A stretch of 8,469 nt of DNA from NCBI GenBank assembly GCA_027322375.1, contig DAHVRS010000167.1:1-8469 (forward strand), read 5' to 3'. How positions within the stretch are numbered: the first letter of the stretch is position 1; the number at the start of each line of letters is the position of its first letter. The translations under genes and the position numbers were made by a program. Of the stretch, positions 5,315 to 8,469 are shown one piece after another. The DNA comes from Brachybacterium sp. GTDB taxonomy: Bacteria; Actinomycetota; Actinomycetes; Actinomycetales; Dermabacteraceae. The notes beneath the pieces were generated by a model that saw nothing but the letters and a program-made list of their open reading frames with translations, was not told the DNA's origin and made no database searches.

Positions 5315-6136
5315 ATGAGCCAGAACCCGTACCCGCACGATCCGTTCGCCGCCCAGCCCGACGCTCCGCAGCAGCCAGACGTCCCGCAGCCCGACGCGCC
5401 TCAGCCGCCTGTCGCCCCGGAGCAGGCCGCCGCTCCCGAGCAGCCTGTCCAGCCCGTCGAGCCTGTCCAGTCCGGCGCGCCGCAGCCGCCCGTCGAGCCC
5501 GCGGCACAGCACCCCCATGACCCCTACGCCTACGAGCCCGCACCGGGCGCGGCGGCGCAGCCCGATCCCGCTGCGCAGCCCGTGCAGCAGCCGTACACGG
5601 CACAGCCGCAGTACGCCCAGCAGTCCCCGTACGGACAGCAGACCCCGTCCCCGCAGGGCGCACAGCCCCAGCACCCGTCCCACCCTGGAGGACCGATGAA
5701 CCTCGACCAGCCCCCGGCCCAGCTCAAGGGCGCCTACCGCGGCCCCCTCAGCGGCGAGCCCGTCTCTGAGTCCGATTCGAAGATGTGGGCGATGTTCGCC
5801 CAGCTCTCCGCGATCGTCGGCTACGTGATCGGCATGGGCATGCTCGGCTGGCTCGGCCCGCTGATCATCTTCCTGGTCTACAAGGACCGTGACCGCTTCG
5901 TCCGCTACAACGCGGCGGAGGCGCTGAACGCGGCGATCGCCACCGTCATCGCGGAGATCGCGCTCTTCATCGTCATCTCGTTCATCGCGCTGATCACCTT
6001 CGGGATCGGATCATTCCTGTACTTCCTGGTCGGCGCCCCTGCGCTGGTGCACGTCGTCTTCGCCATCCTCGGCGCGGTGAAGGCGAACCAGGGCGAGTAC
6101 TGGAACTACCCGGTGAACATCCGCCTCGTGAAGTGA
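5315..6136 (+). CDS. DUF4870 domain membrane protein with Pro/Gln/Ala-rich N-terminus
   Basis: The 273-residue protein has two parts. Residues 1-150 are low complexity, rich in Pro, Gln and Ala with repeated PDAPQ, PEQ and QPV units and no cysteine, so probably disordered and cytosolic. Residues 155-273 match the DUF4870 family. They hold a Trp-containing first helix (about 165-189), the conserved VRYNAAEALNAAIA (196-209), a second helix region (210-232) and a third (234-256). The typical end KANQGEYWNYPVNIRLVK (256-273) follows. The function of DUF4870 proteins is not established. Proline-rich tails of this kind are common on actinobacterial membrane proteins and may bind partners (inference). 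The ATG at 5315 has GGAGGG upstream and a TAGACT promoter. A second in-frame ATG at 5696 has its own GGAGG and would give only the membrane part. The gene is monocistronic with its own terminator. Confidence 0.9.
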   Translation: MSQNPYPHDPFAAQPDAPQQPDVPQPDAPQPPVAPEQAAAPEQPVQPVEPVQSGAPQPPVEPAAQHPHDPYAYEPAPGAAAQPDPAAQPVQQPYTAQPQYAQQSPYGQQTPSPQGAQPQHPSHPGGPMNLDQPPAQLKGAYRGPLSGEPVSESDSKMWAMFAQLSAIVGYVIGMGMLGWLGPLIIFLVYKDRDRFVRYNAAEALNAAIATVIAEIALFIVISFIALITFGIGSFLYFLVGAPALVHVVFAILGAVKANQGEYWNYPVNIRLVK

Positions 6137-6177
6137 GCCAGATGCACTGAGCGAGCAGCACCTGCCGCTCCCTCACG

Positions 6178-6213
6178 CAGCCCTCGGGACCTCCTGGTCC
6201 CGGGGGCTGTTTG
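6178..6213 (+). terminator. Intrinsic terminator after the DUF4870 gene
   Basis: A 14-pair stem, CAGCCCTCGGGACC (6178-6191) with GGTCCCGGGGGCTG (6196-6209), includes one T-G pair, closes on the tetraloop TCCT and is followed by TTTG and then pyrimidines. It lies 42 bases after the stop codon. This is the clearest Rho-independent terminator in the window. Confidence 0.9.
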
Positions 6214-6242
6214 CCTCTCCAGCGCGGTCACCTCCAACCCGC

Positions 6243-6629
6243 TCACATCCAGCCGACGCCATCGTCCTCGTGCTCGGCGAGGCGGTGGCGGATCATGCGT
6301 CGCAGCAGCTCCTCCGGAACGGGGTCGCCGTAGTGCAGCTTGATGGTGCCCTTGCCGGTCTCGACGCCCTCGAGCTCCGCGGCGAAGGCCTCCTTCGTGC
6401 TCGGGGTGAAGGCGACGTTCGCATGCGCCTTGTGGACGCTGAGCATGAGCAGGATCGTCCCGCCGGGGTGGACGAAGGCGGGATTGCCCCATCTGATCGC
6501 CTCGTCGGCGGCAGGCAGTTCCTCGCGCACCAGCGCTCTCAGCTGCGCGATCAAGGAGCGGGCAGGCTCCTGGACGGCGGCGAGGTACTCGTCGATCGTC
6601 GTCGGGCGGGCTGCAGGTGGCGGAGTCAT
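6243..6629 (-). CDS. DUF1801 (YdhG-like) domain protein
   Basis: This 128-residue soluble protein fits the DUF1801 family. The signature begins with TIDEYLAAVQEPARSLIAQL (residues 11-30). ADEAIRWGNPAF (41-52) corresponds to the family's conserved Gly-x-Pro-x-Phe. A beta core follows (GGTILLMLSVHKAHANVAF, 56-74), then GKGTIKLHYGDPVPEELLRRM (92-112) as the closing element. The biochemical function is unknown; some relatives bind metal or respond to stress, but nothing here assigns a role. The ATG at 6629 has no Shine-Dalgarno sequence. CAGACT 6 bases upstream resembles a -10 box, so the mRNA may be leaderless. It lies 74 bases downstream of hemW on the same strand, beyond a hairpin, and may be transcribed separately. 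It converges with the DUF4870 gene. Confidence 0.87.
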   Translation of the reverse strand: MTPPPAARPTTIDEYLAAVQEPARSLIAQLRALVREELPAADEAIRWGNPAFVHPGGTILLMLSVHKAHANVAFTPSTKEAFAAELEGVETGKGTIKLHYGDPVPEELLRRMIRHRLAEHEDDGVGWM

Positions 6630-6635
6630 CGCCCC

Positions 6636-6641
6636 AGTCTG
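6636..6641 (-). promoter_or_regulatory. Weak -10 candidate for the DUF1801 gene
   Basis: On the minus strand CAGACT differs from the TAGACT boxes of the HIT and DUF4870 genes only in its first base, and it lies 6 bases before the ATG at 6629. The start codon lacks a Shine-Dalgarno sequence, which fits a leaderless transcript. Support is weak because the first T is missing. Confidence 0.28.
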
Positions 6642-6685
6642 CGCCGCGCGGCGCGGATGCCAGGGAACTGCGGGACGCCAGCACT

Positions 6686-6710
6686 CCCCTGAACGCCAGG
6701 CGCTCAGGGG
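6686..6710 (-). terminator. Hairpin overlapping the hemW stop codon
   Basis: CCCCTGA (6686-6692) and TCAGGGG (6704-6710) form a 7-pair stem whose 11-base loop can add three inner pairs. On the minus strand the hemW stop codon TGA (6706-6704) lies in the first arm. No U-tract follows, so it may be a Rho-assisted terminator or a 3'-end stability element rather than a full stop before the DUF1801 gene. Confidence 0.45.
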
Positions 6711-7855
6711 ACGAGGTCGCGCGTGACCGCGTCGGCCAGCAGCCGGCCCGTGCGGGTGAGGACGGCGCGGCCGGCCTCGAGCGCGGCGGCGTCAAGATGC
6801 CCGCGGTCGCGGTGCACGTCGAGCTGACCGCGCAGCTCCTCGGGCACCAGATCGACATCCAGCCCATCGATGATCCGCAGCTCCAGCAGGATCCGCTCCA
6901 CCAGGCGGTCCTCGGCGGAGACCTGCTCGGAGTCGGCGACCGGCAGCTCGCCGCTCGCGAGCATCCGGGCGTAGCGGCTGGGGTGCTTGACGTTCCAGGA
7001 GCGCAGCCCGTCGCGGTGCCGGTGGGCGCCGGGGCCGATCCCCCACCAGTCCCCGCCGCGCCAGTAGGCGAGGTTGTGGCGGGAGCGGTGCTCCGGGGTG
7101 CGGGCCCAGTTCGAGATCTCGTACCAGGACAGGCCAGCGGCGGCTGCGAGATCGTCGACGAGCTCGTACTTATCGGCCATGTCGTCAGGGTCGGGGGCCT
7201 CGATCTCGCCGCGGCGCAGCTTGCGGGCCATCGCCGTGTTCCCCTCGATGATCAGGGAGTAGGCGGAGAGGTGATCGACCTCGCAGGCAAGAGCCGCGCG
7301 CACGGACGTCTCCACGTCCGCGACGGTCTCCCCCGGCGTGCCGATGATGAGGTCCAGGCTCACCTGGAGCCCGGCCTCCTTCGCCCACTGCACCACCTGC
7401 GGGATCCGCTCGGGGTCGTGGGTGCGGTCCAGCGTCGCGAGCACGGACGGGACCGCGGACTGCATCCCGATGGAGACGCGGGTGAAGCCGCCGTCGGCCA
7501 GGCGGGAGAGGGAGGCGCGGGTGACGGAGTCGGGGTTCGCCTCGGTGGTGACCTCGGCGCCGTCCGCGAGCGGGATCAGGGAGCGGAGGTGGTCGAGCAT
7601 CGCGACGAGATCGTCGGCCGGAAGGAGCGTGGGAGTGCCGCCGCCGAAGAAGACGGTGGAGATGTCCTCGTACTCGTACCCGGCCTCGCGGTCCGCGGCG
7701 AGCGTCAGGTCCATCTCCGCCATCGCGTTGGCCGCGTACTCGGCCTGCGAGCCGCCACCGCCGAGCTCGGTCGCGGTGTAGGTGTTGAAGTCGCAGTACC
7801 CGCAGCGCACCGCGCAGAACGGCACGTGGACGTAGGCCGACAGAGAGCGGTTCAC
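6704..7855 (-). CDS. hemW: Radical SAM heme chaperone HemW
   Basis: HemW binds heme and a [4Fe-4S] cluster and is thought to deliver heme to respiratory enzymes. It is often misnamed oxygen-independent coproporphyrinogen III oxidase. The 383-residue protein has the radical SAM motif CAVRCGYC (C14, C18, C21) followed by Asp-Phe. That fits HemW, whereas true HemN has a fourth cysteine just after the motif. GGGTPTLLP (71-79), VSIGMQS (127-133) and SLDLIIGTPGET (166-177) are the expected barrel motifs. HNLAYW (260-265) is the HNxxYW motif characteristic of HemW, and WGIGPGAH (271-278) follows. The HemN C-terminal domain begins near EDRLVERILLEL (315-326). The GTG at 7855 fits the family N-terminus and overlaps the MOSC stop as GTGA, so translation is coupled. 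The frame stays open upstream, but that part is a shadow of the MOSC gene. Confidence 0.96.
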   Translation of the reverse strand: MNRSLSAYVHVPFCAVRCGYCDFNTYTATELGGGGSQAEYAANAMAEMDLTLAADREAGYEYEDISTVFFGGGTPTLLPADDLVAMLDHLRSLIPLADGAEVTTEANPDSVTRASLSRLADGGFTRVSIGMQSAVPSVLATLDRTHDPERIPQVVQWAKEAGLQVSLDLIIGTPGETVADVETSVRAALACEVDHLSAYSLIIEGNTAMARKLRRGEIEAPDPDDMADKYELVDDLAAAAGLSWYEISNWARTPEHRSRHNLAYWRGGDWWGIGPGAHRHRDGLRSWNVKHPSRYARMLASGELPVADSEQVSAEDRLVERILLELRIIDGLDVDLVPEELRGQLDVHRDRGHLDAAALEAGRAVLTRTGRLLADAVTRDLVP

Positions 7856-8469
7856 AGCCCCATCCCCAGGCCCAGTCCCCGCCCGGTGGAGCGCAGACGG
7901 TCCGAGAAGGCGGCGTCCTGTCCGGCGCGGGTCAACGCGTTCTGGGCGGCGCCGGCGAGGGAGTCGTACAGGATCGTGCCGGTCTCCTCCGCCCAGTCCA
8001 GCAGGGCGCGCGCCTGGGCGGCGTCGAGGCCGCGGAAGGAGTCGGCGATGGTGACCCCGTGCTCCGGGCGGTGCAGCACGTCGATCTGATCGCCGGCGCG
8101 CACCTCCCCCTCGACGAGGATGCGGAAGTAGGCGCCTGCGCGGCCCTGGGCGGTGAAGGTGCGGCCCCAGCGGCGGTCCCCCATCCAGGCGGCGAAGGTG
8201 CCGCAGGGGTTGCGCGGGCAGGTCGCCTCGATCTCGGCCCCGCCCACGCGCCACCGCTCGCCGATCACGGTGTGGTCGGTGTCGTGGCCGGTCGTGACCA
8301 GGTTCTCGCCGAAGAACCCGTCGGGCAGCTCCTCGCCGAGCGCCTCGGCGTAGGCCTCGCGCACCTCGCGGGAGTAGGCGTAGACGGCCTTGAAGATCCC
8401 GCCGTGGTGCTCGCGGTCGCCCTGCACGTCGCCGAGCACGCCGTGGGTGAGCAGGGTGACGGGCCCGTC
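7852..8469 (-). CDS. MOSC-domain protein (YiiM-like), 5' end outside the window
   Basis: The 205 visible residues start inside the gene. The frame is open to the window edge, and the first residues (DGPVTLLTHGVLGDVQGD) already match the conserved MOSC N-terminal region, so the GTG at 8439 is not the start. The signature runs through HHGGIFKAVYAYSREVREAY (21-40), GFFGENLVTTG (51-61), a VIGERWRVGGAEIEATCPR stretch (68-86) with NPCGTF (87-92), and GRAGAYFRILVEGEVRAGD (109-127). MOSC domains are sulfur-carrier or metal-binding modules related to the molybdenum cofactor sulfurase C-terminus. YiiM relatives use molybdenum cofactor to reduce N-hydroxylated compounds. C89 is the likely conserved cysteine; C84 lies nearby. 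The C-terminal helical part (about 138-190) resembles the YiiM 3-alpha segment, ending in a Gly/Leu tail. The stop overlaps the hemW start by 4 bases. Confidence 0.92.
   Translation of the reverse strand, partial: DGPVTLLTHGVLGDVQGDREHHGGIFKAVYAYSREVREAYAEALGEELPDGFFGENLVTTGHDTDHTVIGERWRVGGAEIEATCPRNPCGTFAAWMGDRRWGRTFTAQGRAGAYFRILVEGEVRAGDQIDVLHRPEHGVTIADSFRGLDAAQARALLDWAEETGTILYDSLAGAAQNALTRAGQDAAFSDRLRSTGRGLGLGMGL

Noticed and set aside
6617..8089. Plus-strand 490-codon open frame opposite hemW and the MOSC gene
   Set aside because: The translation is Gly/Asp/Val/Arg-rich with no recognisable motif, while the minus strand encodes unmistakable HemW and MOSC motifs over the same bases.
7856..8254. 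Upstream extension of HemW to a 516-residue protein
   Set aside because: The added residues are Arg/Pro/Gly-rich shadow sequence from the MOSC gene; HemW normally starts a few residues before the YVHVPFC motif, matching the GTG at 7855.

Overview
The window reads as ordinary, very GC-rich chromosome of an actinomycete. Third codon positions are strongly G/C. The gene order hrcA-dnaJ2-rsmE with a HIT-family gene nearby, a divergent DUF3097 gene and hemW close by is typical of Actinomycetota. A Micrococcales member such as Brachybacterium is plausible from the look of the proteins, but that is a guess from memory and not a search result. I see no mobile element, CRISPR array, tRNA or rRNA.

Layout, left to right. 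(1) Positions 1-345, minus strand: a HIT-family nucleotide phosphoramidase cut off by the window edge. (2) 446-988, plus: an NADPH-dependent FMN reductase closed by a strong hairpin terminator. (3) 1092-4098, minus: a heat-shock operon hrcA-dnaJ2-rsmE, headed by a CIRCE operator at 4166-4194 and a tandemly duplicated Shine-Dalgarno sequence. (4) 4255-5130, plus: a DUF3097 protein divergent from hrcA. (5) 5315-6136, plus: a DUF4870 membrane protein with a long Pro/Gln/Ala-rich N-terminus, followed by a textbook terminator. (6) 6243-6629, minus: a small DUF1801 protein. (7) 6704-7855, minus: the heme chaperone hemW, translationally coupled by a 4-base overlap to (8) 7852-8469, minus, a MOSC-domain protein whose 5' end lies outside the window.

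How it works together: HrcA represses its own operon through CIRCE. Heat stress should therefore raise HrcA, the DnaJ co-chaperone and the 16S rRNA methyltransferase RsmE together. The divergent DUF3097 gene shares the control region but seems to have its own promoter, placed so that the transcript would begin at the GTG start codon. The same leaderless arrangement appears in front of the HIT gene.

The points most worth a second look are the leaderless start architecture, the duplicated ribosome binding site of hrcA, a Gly-to-Cys change in the first DnaJ zinc motif, the Toprim-like motifs in the uncharacterised DUF3097 protein, and a possible internal start in the DUF4870 gene. I found no convincing novel multi-gene system.
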